Positions 1 through 9,497 are shown, counted from the first letter of the stretch. The stretch: DNA of 64,000 bases from Loktanella gaetbuli (GCF_020531945.1 NZ_JAJATZ010000008.1:62001-126000), one strand, 5' to 3'. The notes: generated by a model from the sequence alone, not told the origin. Translations and numbers: made by a program.

Positions 1-2
1 GC

Positions 3-1211
3 CAGTTGCGCCTGTTTGCAGACCATATCCGCAAAGGTGCCTACCTTGACCGTCGCCATGATGCAGCATTGCCCGACCGCGCGCCCCTGCCCCGGCCTGA
101 CCTGAAAATGGTGCAGCGTCCCATCGGGCCTGTCGCCGTCTTTGGCGCATCGAACTTTCCGCTCGCGTTTTCGACAGCCGGCGGTGACACCGCATCGGCA
201 CTGGCAGCTGGTTGCCCGGTCGTGGTCAAGGGCCACCCCGCGCACCCCGCAACCGGTGAAATCGTGGCCGATGCGATCAAGGCAGCGATTGAAAAATGCG
301 GCATGCCCGCAGGCACGTTTTCACTGATCCAGGGCACCAGCCACGAATTGGGCGGCGCATTGGTGCAGCATCCGCTGATCCAGGCCGTCGGATTTACCGG
401 GTCGCTGGGTGCCGGTCGCGCGCTTTATGATCTGTGTGCCGCACGTCCCACGCCGATCCCGTTTTTCGGTGAGCTCGGTTCGATCAACCCGGTGTTCATC
501 ATGCCTGCGGCACTGTCTGCGCGTGCGTCTGATCTGGGCGCAGCCTGGGCCGGATCGCTGACCATGGGCGTGGGGCAGTTCTGCACCAACCCTGGCATCG
601 TCGTGGCCCCTGCCGGCGCCGACCTCGACGCATTTTGCGCCGCTGCAACCGACGCGCTGACCGGGGCCGACGCCGCAGTCATGCTGACGGCAGGTATTGC
701 CAGCGCTTACCGTAGCGGGGTGTCCAAGGTCGCCGCGGCCAGCGGTGTCGCGGAACTGGTGTCCGGCACGGGCGAAGGTCGCACCGCAACCCCTGCCGTC
801 TACCGCGTCAGCGCAGAGGACTGGCTGGGCAACGAAGATCTGGCCGAAGAAGTCTTTGGCCCGCTGGGCATCGTCGTCACGACGACCGGACCCGAACAAA
901 TGCTGGAAGTCGCGCGCAGCCTGCAAGGGCAGTTGACAGTGACGCTACAGATGGACGACGGCGACACCGACATGGCGAAACCCTTTGTCCCCGTGCTGGA
1001 ACGCAAGGCGGGTCGTTTGCTGGTCAATGGCTTCCCCACGGGGGTCGAGGTCGCGGACGCCATGGTGCACGGCGGCCCCTATCCTGCGTCCACCAACTTT
1101 GGCGCGACATCGGTTGGCACGCTGGCAATCCGCCGGTTCACGCGTCCGGTCAGCTATCAGAACATGCCCGACGCGCTGCTGCCCGCCGATTTCCAAGGTC
1201 AGGATTCATAG
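3..1211 (+). CDS. Aldehyde dehydrogenase, ketoglutarate-semialdehyde type (5' partial)
   Basis: The frame is open from the first bases of the window, so the N-terminus lies upstream. About 400 residues of an NAD(P)-dependent aldehyde dehydrogenase are visible: the cofactor-binding stretch (GPVAVFGASNFPLAFS), the VVVKGHPAHP segment, the general-base glutamate in FFGELGS and the catalytic cysteine in GQFCTNPG. HPAHP and FCTNPG are typical of the 2,5-dioxovalerate (alpha-ketoglutaric semialdehyde) dehydrogenase branch, which ends non-phosphorylative sugar-acid or hydroxyproline catabolism by making 2-oxoglutarate. The substrate is inferred from family resemblance. The stop at 1209-1211 overlaps the end of the convergent cyclase gene by six bases, leaving no room for a separate terminator. 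Confidence 0.85.
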   Translation, partial: QLRLFADHIRKGAYLDRRHDAALPDRAPLPRPDLKMVQRPIGPVAVFGASNFPLAFSTAGGDTASALAAGCPVVVKGHPAHPATGEIVADAIKAAIEKCGMPAGTFSLIQGTSHELGGALVQHPLIQAVGFTGSLGAGRALYDLCAARPTPIPFFGELGSINPVFIMPAALSARASDLGAAWAGSLTMGVGQFCTNPGIVVAPAGADLDAFCAAATDALTGADAAVMLTAGIASAYRSGVSKVAAASGVAELVSGTGEGRTATPAVYRVSAEDWLGNEDLAEEVFGPLGIVVTTTGPEQMLEVARSLQGQLTVTLQMDDGDTDMAKPFVPVLERKAGRLLVNGFPTGVEVADAMVHGGPYPASTNFGATSVGTLAIRRFTRPVSYQNMPDALLPADFQGQDS

Positions 1212-4200
1212 CAAGTCGGTCACTTCCGCGGCGATCGCTGCGCGGGTCGCAGCGATCTTGCGCTGAAACAGCACGACGCCCTGCTGGTCCGCGACGCCCT
1301 GCGCGCGGTCCAGAATGGCCCGCACCTGTTCGGGATCGCGGTTTTCGTGGTGGGCAATCAGACCGTCAATGCGACCGAATTCCGCCGATAGCCAGGTTTT
1401 CTGTTGCAGCAGCGTGGGGCCGGTCGCCTGAAAGCGTTTTCTGGCCTGTGGGATCAGCCCGGCCCTGACGCAGGCCTCGGCGTGCAAGGCCATGCAGAAA
1501 TCGAGGAATACACCGATGTGGCCGATGCGTGAGATACTCGCATCGGCCAGGGCACACCCTTTATCCAGTTGGCCCTGCGACATCAGCGCGGTGCCCTGAA
1601 ACAGATCCGCGTAGATTTCCCAAGTTTCCAACTGATGCGCCCGCGCGATGCGACGCAACTGGTCGGCGTGGACCTGCACCACCTCGTATTCATCAAGCAA
1701 TAGCGGCAGAACGCAGCCCAAAAAGAACGTGCAGTGGCACAGATCATGGGCCTGCCCGCTGAGGTCTGACAGGTTTCTTGCCATATCCGACCAGTGCTGC
1801 GATTCCGCTCCGTCGCATGCCAAAACAGCCAGTTCGGCCAGACCGACCGCCGACATCGCCCCGTGATGCGAACTGCCGAACCTGTCCAGCCAAACGTCAT
1901 GGGTGCCGGCGTCATAGGTTTCAAAGAACGCGCGCAGATGTCTGTCAGCCTCCTTGAGATTGCCGCAAAACAGATGCGAGGTGCCAAGACAGCGGTTGGC
2001 CAGCAGGTCGCCTGCCTCGCCGTTGTCCCGCGTCAGTTGCTCGATCTGGCGGGCTACCTCGAGCGAGGCGGAAAACTGACTGCTGGCACCGGCAAAGACC
2101 CATTTCGAAATCAGCAGCGGCAGCATCTGTCCCGTGCTCTTGAGTGCAGCGCCCAGCGCCTCGACCCGTGGCATTTCCGTGTGGACCGCGGCCGAGTTGA
2201 ACCCGTAAGCCGACACGAGTGCGGCAACCAGATGGATACGCACCGCCAGTTCCGCCTCTTCGAGGTCCGTCCCGGCGGGGGCCTTGGCGCAGTCTTCGAT
2301 GGCGCGGCGGAAATGGACGATCGCTTCGGAATAGGCGGATCGTCCGGCGGCAAGCGAACCAGCGCGGTCCCAGAATGTGACGGCACCTTCCAGATCACCA
2401 CCGCAGGACAGATGGTGTGCCACGATCTGCGGCACCGTCGCGGCAAGTTCCGGAAAACGCCGTGTCATCGTGCGGGCGATCCGGGCATGCAGGTTGATCC
2501 GGTCGCGGCGCAGCAATGTCAGATAGGCCGCATCCTTGAGCAGCATGTGACGAAATCCGACTGCCGGACCGAACGGGCTGTGACCGCGGCGCAGGACACC
2601 CGCCTCGATCAGGCTGGACACCCCGCGCAACACCTCTGATTTTGGCAGGTCGGACACGTCAATCAGCAGATCGACGGGAAATTCGCTGCCGATCACCGCC
2701 GACAGCTGTGCCAGTTCGCGCCCGGTCTCCAACCGGTCCAAGCGTGACAGGAGTGAGTCTGCCAGCGTCGCCGGAAGCGGATGGTCGGCGGCACCCGGAT
2801 GATCTGCCGCACGATCCAGGGCAAAGCGCGTCAGTTCTTCGGCAAAAACCGGGCTGCCGTCACAGCGGATTGCAATTTCCGCGATCTGATCGTCGCTCAG
2901 TGACACATGTGGTGCATTGGCGCGTGCGATGGCGCGCACCAGTTCATTGAAATCCGCGGGTGGCAGCCGGTCCAAAACCAGCACCTGCGCGCGGGCCTGT
3001 TCGCACCATTGCGGCACCTCGCCCGTGCGCATGGTCGCCAGCAGATGGGCCGCCAGGCCGTCGAGCCTGGTTGCGACCCGCGACAGCACTTCGATGGTAG
3101 AGGCGTCGATCCATTGCATGTCTTCGAGGATGATCGTGCCTGCCTGTTGGGCCATTGCACACAACAGATCGGTCAACATCGTGATCTGCGCATTGCGCTG
3201 TTCCAGCGCACGGCGTGCATTGACCTGGTCATGCGCAGGAGAGCCCAACACATCCGACAGCAAGGCGACCTGTTCGGGATCCGTCATTCCGAATTGGGCC
3301 AGAAAATCAGCGACTGGCAGGTGCGGCCTGTCCGAAGTCGGTTCAGTCAGGCGAATGATGGATCGCCGGATCGGATGAAACGGCGTACCGCGATGGTAGG
3401 GTGTGCATTGCATGAACAGGCGCAGGGCCGATGGTCTGCGCATCTTGTCCAGCAGTTCGCGGGCCAGCCGGGATTTCCCCATGCCCGCGTCCCCCATGAT
3501 CAGTGATACTTGGCCCTGACCAGCGGCTGCGCGCCCGGCTGTTTCCATCAGTTGCGCCATTTCCGACGCGCGACCGACGAAACCGGTCGCCGGGGCCTTT
3601 GATCGCAGGGCGTCAAACCGGCTGTCCGCCTCGGCGTGATCGATCGCACGCCATGCCTGAACGCCGCCCGCGATGCCCTTGAGCGTCAGCAGGCCGAAAT
3701 CCTCGAAACGAAAGAGGTCACCCAACCGGTCGCGGGTTGCCTGCGACACCAACACCGTATCCGGAGCCGCCGCCGCCTGCAGCCGGGCCGCAAGGTTCGG
3801 AATTTCACCGACGATCGTATCGTCGATCTGGATCTGATCGCCGTCGGGATTCTGACCGTTCACGATGGTCAGCCCGGTCGCGATGCCGATGCGCACCCGC
3901 GCCCTGCGATCATCTGCCCGGTCGTTGCGCGCAATTCGCTGGATGATGTCCAGTGCCGCAGCAACGGCGTTTTCGGCGGAATGGTCCTGCGCCCGGGCCA
4001 GCCCAAAGAACACCACGATTCCATCACCCAGAAACCGGGCCACATGGCCGTCATAGGGCACCAGCGCATCCGAAATGATCTGCCTGAACCGTGCAATCAG
4101 ATCGCGATATTCCTCGGGGTCGACCAGCGTCGAAAGCCGCGTGGACCCGACCAGATCACAGAACATCGCAGTGATGATGCGCTGTTCGGCACCGTCGCCA

Positions 4201-4463
4201 AGCTCGACTGCCTTCGCCGTATCGGGCAAGGGGTGGTTGCTGGCCCCGGTCGTGCGTGTGGGGGCGTCGCACATCGCCTTGGCCGCGGACAGCAATCTGC
4301 GACGGTGACCGATTGACCTGACGCCGATTTCGGTCAGGTCCTCGGCCGTCAGTTCAGGCACGATGTCCAGCGTGACATCCTGATCCGCAAAAGCCTGCGC
4401 ATATTGCCCCAGACCCAGTTGATCGAGCCAGTGAACCAGTGGATCTGCGGTTTCGGAGGTCAT
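1206..4463 (-). CDS. SAM domain / class III nucleotidyl cyclase / AAA-type ATPase regulator
   Basis: This is a 1085-aa multidomain signalling protein. Residues about 8-65 resemble a SAM protein-interaction domain. Residues about 95-275 are a class III cyclase catalytic domain with the two metal-binding aspartates (D103 in MFCDLVGST, D147 in FLGDGIVVFFG) and the Asn-Arg pair (N223, R227 in IPNLAARLQ). A P-loop follows (GDAGMGKS, 324-331) with a Walker B-like ILEDMQWID, then a long helical C-terminal part of TPR or MalT-like character. Adenylate cyclase activity is the usual assignment for this architecture. The ATG at 4463 has AGGA just upstream. It lies 6 bp after the FAD oxidase stop on the same strand, so the two are probably co-transcribed. 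Nearby cyclic-nucleotide-binding proteins make a local cAMP circuit plausible. Confidence 0.85.
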   Translation of the reverse strand: MTSETADPLVHWLDQLGLGQYAQAFADQDVTLDIVPELTAEDLTEIGVRSIGHRRRLLSAAKAMCDAPTRTTGASNHPLPDTAKAVELGDGAEQRIITAMFCDLVGSTRLSTLVDPEEYRDLIARFRQIISDALVPYDGHVARFLGDGIVVFFGLARAQDHSAENAVAAALDIIQRIARNDRADDRRARVRIGIATGLTIVNGQNPDGDQIQIDDTIVGEIPNLAARLQAAAAPDTVLVSQATRDRLGDLFRFEDFGLLTLKGIAGGVQAWRAIDHAEADSRFDALRSKAPATGFVGRASEMAQLMETAGRAAAGQGQVSLIMGDAGMGKSRLARELLDKMRRPSALRLFMQCTPYHRGTPFHPIRRSIIRLTEPTSDRPHLPVADFLAQFGMTDPEQVALLSDVLGSPAHDQVNARRALEQRNAQITMLTDLLCAMAQQAGTIILEDMQWIDASTIEVLSRVATRLDGLAAHLLATMRTGEVPQWCEQARAQVLVLDRLPPADFNELVRAIARANAPHVSLSDDQIAEIAIRCDGSPVFAEELTRFALDRAADHPGAADHPLPATLADSLLSRLDRLETGRELAQLSAVIGSEFPVDLLIDVSDLPKSEVLRGVSSLIEAGVLRRGHSPFGPAVGFRHMLLKDAAYLTLLRRDRINLHARIARTMTRRFPELAATVPQIVAHHLSCGGDLEGAVTFWDRAGSLAAGRSAYSEAIVHFRRAIEDCAKAPAGTDLEEAELAVRIHLVAALVSAYGFNSAAVHTEMPRVEALGAALKSTGQMLPLLISKWVFAGASSQFSASLEVARQIEQLTRDNGEAGDLLANRCLGTSHLFCGNLKEADRHLRAFFETYDAGTHDVWLDRFGSSHHGAMSAVGLAELAVLACDGAESQHWSDMARNLSDLSGQAHDLCHCTFFLGCVLPLLLDEYEVVQVHADQLRRIARAHQLETWEIYADLFQGTALMSQGQLDKGCALADASISRIGHIGVFLDFCMALHAEACVRAGLIPQARKRFQATGPTLLQQKTWLSAEFGRIDGLIAHHENRDPEQVRAILDRAQGVADQQGVVLFQRKIAATRAAIAAEVTDLL

Positions 4464-4469
4464 GGAATC

Positions 4470-6080
4470 CTAATGAAGCGTTGCGGTCACGGGGCGTTGC
4501 AGGGCGGCGATCACACTGGGGGGCACGCCGGGATCCTTGACCGGGGCATTGGTCGGGTCGGCCCAGATCTGCTGCGGAAAGGCAAAGGCGTTGTCGGGGT
4601 CGTATTTCGCCTTGACCGCCTGCAGCACGGGATAAGCCGCGCCCCAGAACCGTTCGATGAACGCGGGGTCAGCGGCACTGGGATAGTTTTGATAGGATTC
4701 CCCGTTCGACAGCGGCGCGACCGCCGCATTCCAGTCCGCCAGAAAGGTTTCGCATGTCTCTCGGTCGGCGTTCAGAAGCCAATAGACATCCATGACCATG
4801 TTCAGCGACACGTCACGGTGGATGAAAGCGGTGTCGTAAGTGCCCACGCTGGTGATCGCACCACTGTAAAGTTCGCCATATCCGTAGGCCATGTTGTTGG
4901 GCGCACTGGCAAAGAGCGCAAAGAGGCTTTCCCATTCCTGCGCGGACAGATTGCGTGCGATGTAGCTGCTCGATTTGTCCTCGAATGGCATCTGATCCAG
5001 CACCGGCATCCCTTGGGGATAGTTCAGCAGCTTGTCGTTGAGGCTGCGGAAAGATCCTTGTGCGATCCACTGCGTGATGCACCCCGGCATGGCGGCAATG
5101 GCGGCGAATGTCTGTGTCACGGCACCTGGGTCCTGATCCGACATGCCCCGGATCATGAAATAGGGGCTCAACGGCGTGCCGGCTGGTGGCGGGGGCTGCA
5201 TGGGGTCGATGTGGTTCTGAAAACACAAGGAGGTCTGCACCGTCATGTGCGTGTCAGTGACCCCGGGCCCGGAAAACCCCGCTTGCAGCACCGCCATCGC
5301 CGCCGCAGCGTTGCTGATGCCCGCGGCACTGGTCAGGGGCCAGGCATAGGCAAAGCCGGTCATCTGACCCACAGGTCGCACCTTCAGGTCGACAGACAAC
5401 AAGATGCCGAAATTGCCGCCAGTGCCGCCACGCAGTGCCCAGAACAGGTCCGCATTGGTCTGCGCGTCGGCGCGGATGATCGTGCCGTCGGCCAGCATCA
5501 CCCGAAACCCCACGGCGTTGTCGCAGTTCAAACCATACATGCCAGAGGTAAACCCGTAGCCGCCGCCTTGCACGAAACCGCCGATGCAGACATCGGGACA
5601 TTCGCCGCCCGGCACATTCAACCCCTTTGAATCAAGGTCTTGGAACAGCTGGCCAAAGTTCACCCCGGTCCCGACGGTAATCTGCGTGCCCGATGGATCA
5701 TAGACGATCTGGTTCAGCGCAGAGACATCGATCAACATGCCGTTGGTCGTGGAATATCCCGCGGTCGAATGCCCGCCGGACCGCAGGCAGAAACCCAGTG
5801 GCATTTGCCGTGCCAGCGCGAGCGCGATGCCGACATCCGCCTCTGTCTGGCATTTGACGATGACGCCGGGATAGGCATTGAACATCGGATTGAAGATCTG
5901 CCGCGCCTGATCGTAGGTTGGATCGCCTTTGAAGATGATATTGCCCGACAGACTGGCCTGCGCCTGTTTCAGTTGGTCGCGCGTCAGGCCAAGGCCCTTG
6001 AACTCTGCATCGGGGACTGCGTGCCATGCGGCAAAAGTCTCTGCATCTGCGATACGTTTGGATGAAAAATTTGCAGGCAT
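4470..6080 (-). CDS. FAD-dependent oxidase, berberine-bridge-enzyme type, bicovalent flavin
   Basis: The 536-aa protein has the PCMH/FAD_binding_4 fold followed by a C-terminal BBE segment (SYQNYPSAADP, with an FWG..Y motif near the end). His104 in RSGGHSTAGYS and Cys161 in GGECPDVCIGG sit at the two positions that carry the flavin covalently in berberine-bridge enzymes and gluco-oligosaccharide oxidases, so bicovalent FAD attachment is expected. Substrates in the family range from oligosaccharides to alkaloids and cannot be chosen here. No export signal is evident. The ATG at 6080 has AAAGGA at good spacing. The gene precedes the cyclase by 6 bp and is divergent from the Crp-type regulator, which may control it. 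Confidence 0.85.
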   Translation of the reverse strand: MPANFSSKRIADAETFAAWHAVPDAEFKGLGLTRDQLKQAQASLSGNIIFKGDPTYDQARQIFNPMFNAYPGVIVKCQTEADVGIALALARQMPLGFCLRSGGHSTAGYSTTNGMLIDVSALNQIVYDPSGTQITVGTGVNFGQLFQDLDSKGLNVPGGECPDVCIGGFVQGGGYGFTSGMYGLNCDNAVGFRVMLADGTIIRADAQTNADLFWALRGGTGGNFGILLSVDLKVRPVGQMTGFAYAWPLTSAAGISNAAAAMAVLQAGFSGPGVTDTHMTVQTSLCFQNHIDPMQPPPPAGTPLSPYFMIRGMSDQDPGAVTQTFAAIAAMPGCITQWIAQGSFRSLNDKLLNYPQGMPVLDQMPFEDKSSSYIARNLSAQEWESLFALFASAPNNMAYGYGELYSGAITSVGTYDTAFIHRDVSLNMVMDVYWLLNADRETCETFLADWNAAVAPLSNGESYQNYPSAADPAFIERFWGAAYPVLQAVKAKYDPDNAFAFPQQIWADPTNAPVKDPGVPPSVIAALQRPVTATLH

Positions 6081-6217
6081 GAAAAATCCTTTGGTGAAAT
6101 AAGGCGTCCTTTAAATTGCGACTCGCGCAAGCGTGATGACATGTTAACCTATTGATCATCATTTTGAAAAAATTCGGCACCGATGATGTGCGTCCCCTGT
6201 CTGAAAGCGTTGAGACC

Positions 6218-6922
6218 ATGACCGCAAGTTCAAGGATTGAAACGCAAGAGGCGCTCGATCTGGCGGCCAGCGATCTGTTTTCCGGCATCGCTGACGATGA
6301 TTTGCAGGGTATCGCGGACAGGATGACGGTGATGACCGTGCCAAAGGGTCGCCTGATCATGCAGCACGGGGATCTGGCAACCGACGTTTTCTTTGTCCTG
6401 TCGGGCACGGTGATCGGGCAGCTTGTCGCGCAAAGCGGACGGCAGATATTATTCACGGAATTCGACGCCGGCGCGCATTTCGGCGAAATGGCCGCGCTGG
6501 ACGGTGCCGCCCGGTCGATCACGATTTCGGCCAGTTCCGATTGCCGGATCGCGCGTTTGACAAAGGCCGATTTCACCGAGCTGATGATGACCTTTCCCCG
6601 GATCGCGATCAATTTGGCGCGCGAACTGGGCAAACGCCTGCGCAGCATGAATGACCGTCTGTTCGGTTTGGTGATGCATGACGTTGAAACGCGGGTGGTC
6701 ATCCGCATCATGCAACTGGCGCAGGATCAGGAACAATTGGTGCAGGGCGGCACCATCACCGATGTACCGACCCACGAGGCGCTGGCCAGCTTTGTCGGAT
6801 CCAACCGTGAGGCCGTAAGCCGGTCCGTTGCGCGACTGGCAAAATCGGGGGTCATCGCGACGGACCGCGGGCGTATCAGCATCCGTGACCTCGACCGGCT
6901 GATGGATGCCGCCGATCCCTAG
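6218..6922 (+). CDS. Crp/Fnr family transcriptional regulator
   Basis: The 234-aa protein has an N-terminal cyclic-nucleotide-binding beta-roll (about residues 15-130, with GAHFGEMAALDGAARS resembling the phosphate-binding cassette), a dimerisation helix, and a winged helix-turn-helix (VPTHEALASFVGSNREAVSRSVARL) typical of Crp/Fnr DNA-binding domains. The cassette keeps GE, A and R positions compatible with cAMP binding, but ligand identity is inferred. There is no N-terminal cysteine cluster, so it is not an oxygen-sensing Fnr. I prefer the ATG at 6218 to the upstream TTG at 6152 because the extra 22 residues show no family homology. It is divergent from the FAD oxidase and cyclase pair. Confidence 0.88.
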   Translation: MTASSRIETQEALDLAASDLFSGIADDDLQGIADRMTVMTVPKGRLIMQHGDLATDVFFVLSGTVIGQLVAQSGRQILFTEFDAGAHFGEMAALDGAARSITISASSDCRIARLTKADFTELMMTFPRIAINLARELGKRLRSMNDRLFGLVMHDVETRVVIRIMQLAQDQEQLVQGGTITDVPTHEALASFVGSNREAVSRSVARLAKSGVIATDRGRISIRDLDRLMDAADP

Positions 6923-7226
6923 ATCCTGTGCCGCAGCGCACATCACGCGATCCCTTGACCTGTCAGGGTCTCGACATCTCCTGATACCTCTGGCGGTGGG
7001 GGCCTGACCGGCCTTCACCGCATTTTTTGCCCCGCATGAATAATTGCCGCCGCGCGGGCGATCCCGGCGGCGACAATCAAAGTACTGAAATAATTTGGTC
7101 ATTGAATGCGATCTTGGTACATGGCCCGCCGAAACGGTTCTGTGTCCCAAGGCACAGGATGTCATTTTCGTTGCCAGTCTGGGCGCAAGATCGTCAATCC
7201 GGGCAGGTCAAAGCAGTTTTATTTTG
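6923..7226. other. Intergenic region with GC-rich hairpin
   Basis: About 300 bases separate the Crp-type gene and the membrane protein. I see no convincing gene. A dyad at 7046-7071 (GCCGCCG paired with CGGCGGC) could form a hairpin, but no T-run follows on either strand. Confidence 0.4.
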
Positions 7227-7964
7227 ATGCATGGCGCGATGCGGTTCTATACCGACAGGGTTACGTCCAGAACGGGTGGCGCGGTGGATATCTCTTACCT
7301 CTTTACGGCCGGCATTTTCGTGCAGATTGCGCTATTGTTCTACGTGTTGGGCCTGCTGGTGCGGAACGAACTGCTGCTGCGCGGTCTGCTGCTGATCGGC
7401 ACGATGTTCTACATCTTGTATTACTATTTTGTTTCGGATGTCCCGCTGTGGGATGCCATATTCGCCAGCGCGATGATCGGCCTTGCGAATGTCATCATGA
7501 TACTGGTCATCCTGCGCGAAAAATCCACGCTGGGCATGTCGGACGACATGCTGGCCCTGTACGGCACATTCACGACCCTCAACCCTGGCCAATTTCGCAA
7601 GATCATGCGGCACGCGGATTGGATTACGGCCCCCGAGGACCTGCCGATCTGCACCAGGGGTGTTCGGTCGGACTATCTGTATCTGGTGTCAAAGGGGCAG
7701 GTGATCCTGCGCGACGACGGGCGGAACGTGGCGGTCGGCAGCGGCAATTTCATCGGGGAAATTTCGTTTCTGCTGGACTGCCCGGCGACCGCCGACGTCA
7801 TCGCAATGCAGGGAACAGAGCTGGTCCGGTGGGATCGCCAGAAACTGATGTCGTTGATGCATAAATCAGTGCGGCTGTCGAATGCGATCGGCGCGTTGTT
7901 CAACGCGGACATCGCGCGCAAACTCTCGGTGAGTTGGCCCAAGGACCAGGCACACCGAGAGTGA
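7227..7964 (+). CDS. Membrane-anchored cyclic-nucleotide-binding protein, Popeye-like
   Basis: The 245-aa protein starts at the ATG at 7227; the frame is open further upstream, but those residues are not membrane- or family-like. Three hydrophobic segments (about residues 17-37, 40-62 and 65-90) are followed by a soluble domain with a cyclic-nucleotide-binding-like beta-roll (SDYLYLVSKGQVIL, then GSGNFIGEISFLLD). This arrangement, three membrane helices then one CNB-like domain, matches bacterial members of the Popeye-domain family. Ligand and function are unknown. It lies near a class III cyclase and a Crp-type regulator, so a membrane effector of the same nucleotide signal is a reasonable inference. 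The start is uncertain; ATG 7239 is also possible. Confidence 0.7.
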   Translation: MHGAMRFYTDRVTSRTGGAVDISYLFTAGIFVQIALLFYVLGLLVRNELLLRGLLLIGTMFYILYYYFVSDVPLWDAIFASAMIGLANVIMILVILREKSTLGMSDDMLALYGTFTTLNPGQFRKIMRHADWITAPEDLPICTRGVRSDYLYLVSKGQVILRDDGRNVAVGSGNFIGEISFLLDCPATADVIAMQGTELVRWDRQKLMSLMHKSVRLSNAIGALFNADIARKLSVSWPKDQAHRE

Positions 7965-7996
7965 TGCGCGCATGACAGGCGGGCGCGCGGCCCGGC

Positions 7997-8455
7997 CTAG
8001 TTCTGGATGATGAGTGCGCGGTTGCGCGAACCGAATTGACTGATTCCCGCGGTTGCGTTGGAACTGGCCTGAATGACGGCCGCGCGGTTCATGGTGCCGC
8101 CGGTCTGCGTGATCGTGGCCATGTGCCCCATGCCTGTTTGCTGGATCATCGCCGCATGCAGCCCGCCTTGTGTGATGGATGCACTGTGGTTGGTGCCGTT
8201 CTGTGCAACGTTTGCATAGGGCCGGGCATCTGCAACGGCAGGCAGCAGGCTGTCGTCGAAACCTACCGCGATCCCTGTGCGGTCAGGCATCACCGCCGGA
8301 AGCGAGGCCTGAATGCTGGCCACGGTAATCTGCTGGGAAACGGGTGCGGTGGTGCTGACGCGCAGGTCACCGACCTGTGCCACGAAAGCGTCCTGTGCGG
8401 CCAGAAATTGCGGAAACAACGACATGCCGACAGCGAAAATAACTGCTTTTTTCAT
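7997..8455 (-). CDS. Curlin-repeat secreted protein
   Basis: The 152-aa protein has a signal peptide (MKKAVIFAVG... ending FLAAQ) and a mature start DAFVAQVGD nearly identical to those of the two other curlin-like proteins upstream. The C-terminal half carries degenerate curlin repeats of the form A-x-I-x-Q-x-G-x-x-N-x-A (NVAQNGTNHSASITQGG, then IQQTGMGHMATITQTGG, then ISQFGSRNRALIIQN). This predicts an amyloid subunit or nucleator exported through the adjacent CsgG pore. The middle third (about residues 30-75) lacks repeats. I chose the ATG at 8455 because it begins the signal peptide. It is the last gene of the minus-strand curli cluster, separated from csgG by a 170-bp gap containing a hairpin. 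Confidence 0.8.
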   Translation of the reverse strand: MKKAVIFAVGMSLFPQFLAAQDAFVAQVGDLRVSTTAPVSQQITVASIQASLPAVMPDRTGIAVGFDDSLLPAVADARPYANVAQNGTNHSASITQGGLHAAMIQQTGMGHMATITQTGGTMNRAAVIQASSNATAGISQFGSRNRALIIQN

Positions 8456-8583
8456 GAATATAGCCTCGTCCTGAAAATGGGACAGAGGCCGCGCGGTCCG
8501 GCTGCGCGACATGGCCCAAAGGTGAAAAACCTGCGCAGCATGGGCTGCACAGGTCAGGGCTAGTCATGAAAGACAGTTATATT

Positions 8584-8619
8584 GTGGCGCGCATTGGGTC
8601 ATTGCTGGGCGCGCGCCAC
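8584..8619 (-). terminator. Hairpin just downstream of csgG
   Basis: GTGGCGCGC at 8584-8592 pairs perfectly with GCGCGCCAC at 8611-8619, beginning 7 bases after the csgG stop. The minus-strand sequence that follows is A/T-rich (CAATATAAC) but lacks a clean U-tract. It may attenuate csgG transcription before the last curlin gene rather than end it. Confidence 0.45.
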
Positions 8620-8625
8620 CCTCTT

Positions 8626-9471
8626 TTAGCGAAGCGCGAAACGCTGTTCTTCGAGCCGCTTGAAGGAATTCAGGATCTCTTGACCTTGCTGCGGATTGGC
8701 AAACGCCCATTCGCCCGACTCGACGCCGTCCAGGATCAGGGACAGGACACCCAGCTCCAACGCCTCCTTCACGGCAAAGATTTCGGGTTCGTTGCGGGAA
8801 TAACCGCTCTCGATTTCCAGAAACTTGTCGACAGAGGTGAACTGGAACAATCCGTTGCGCACCAGCGCGGAATACACCGTTTTTGTCGTTGTGGTCGACG
8901 CCAGCACCCGTCCGTTCGATACGCTGACAGCGCGCATCGACACCGTGACGACATCGCGCCGGTATTCGACCGATGACCCGATCCCGAGAAAGCTGGCCCC
9001 GACGCCACCGGTGATGTCGTTGCTGTCGTATCCGACGATGGCCCCTTCGATCAGGGTGCCGGCGAACCGCAGCGGCGGCAATGTCGAAACACCCTGGTAC
9101 GCATTCTGGGTCTGTTCGATGATCTGGCGTTCACGCAGCAAGTTGTCGACGCCCGTGCGTTCCGAGATCGCGAACCAGCGTCCGTTCCCGACATCCGACA
9201 GGACGTCGACCAGCAGATGTGCGCCACCCTGTGTCACGGCCCGTGACAGGCTGGCAAAATCCTCGACCGGTTCGTTCGCGCCCGACAGGTCGGGGAATGC
9301 GTAAACCGCGACGTCGATCGGGCGACGGGGGGGCGGCAGGTTTTCAACCGTAAAGCCGGTTCTGGTCATGGGCGCCAGCTCGGCCGGTTGGGTCATCACG
9401 TCTGCAACAGGCGGAAGCGTATTACATCCAGCCAGCACGAGGCAGACTGCAATCATTGGTGCGATGCGCAT
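8626..9471 (-). CDS. csgG: Curli secretion channel lipoprotein CsgG
   Basis: The 281-aa protein begins with a lipoprotein signal ending in the lipobox LAGC. The remainder follows CsgG: the DVAVYAFPDLSG strand, a helix with the conserved region GNGRWFAISERTGVDNLLRE, the membrane-strand region around IEGAIVGYDSNDITGGVGA, and TVSMRAVSVSNGRVLAS. CsgG forms the nonameric outer-membrane pore that exports curlin subunits. The length is close to that of enteric CsgG (277 aa). It sits 26 bp after csgF. No csgE homologue is visible in the cluster, so the periplasmic adaptor may be encoded elsewhere or be missing. Confidence 0.92.
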   Translation of the reverse strand: MRIAPMIAVCLVLAGCNTLPPVADVMTQPAELAPMTRTGFTVENLPPPRRPIDVAVYAFPDLSGANEPVEDFASLSRAVTQGGAHLLVDVLSDVGNGRWFAISERTGVDNLLRERQIIEQTQNAYQGVSTLPPLRFAGTLIEGAIVGYDSNDITGGVGASFLGIGSSVEYRRDVVTVSMRAVSVSNGRVLASTTTTKTVYSALVRNGLFQFTSVDKFLEIESGYSRNEPEIFAVKEALELGVLSLILDGVESGEWAFANPQQGQEILNSFKRLEEQRFALR

Positions 9472-9497
9472 CTTGATACTCTTTTTCTGCTCGGTTC

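Noticed and set aside
1794..2639. Plus-strand 281-codon ORF antisense to the cyclase
   Set aside because: Shadow of the cyclase/ATPase gene; high Gln/Arg/His content without motifs.
6152..6165. Possible FNR/Crp half site (TTGATCATCATTTT) upstream of the Crp-type gene
   Set aside because: Only one half matches TTGAT-N4-ATCAA; the second half is ATTTT, too weak to call.
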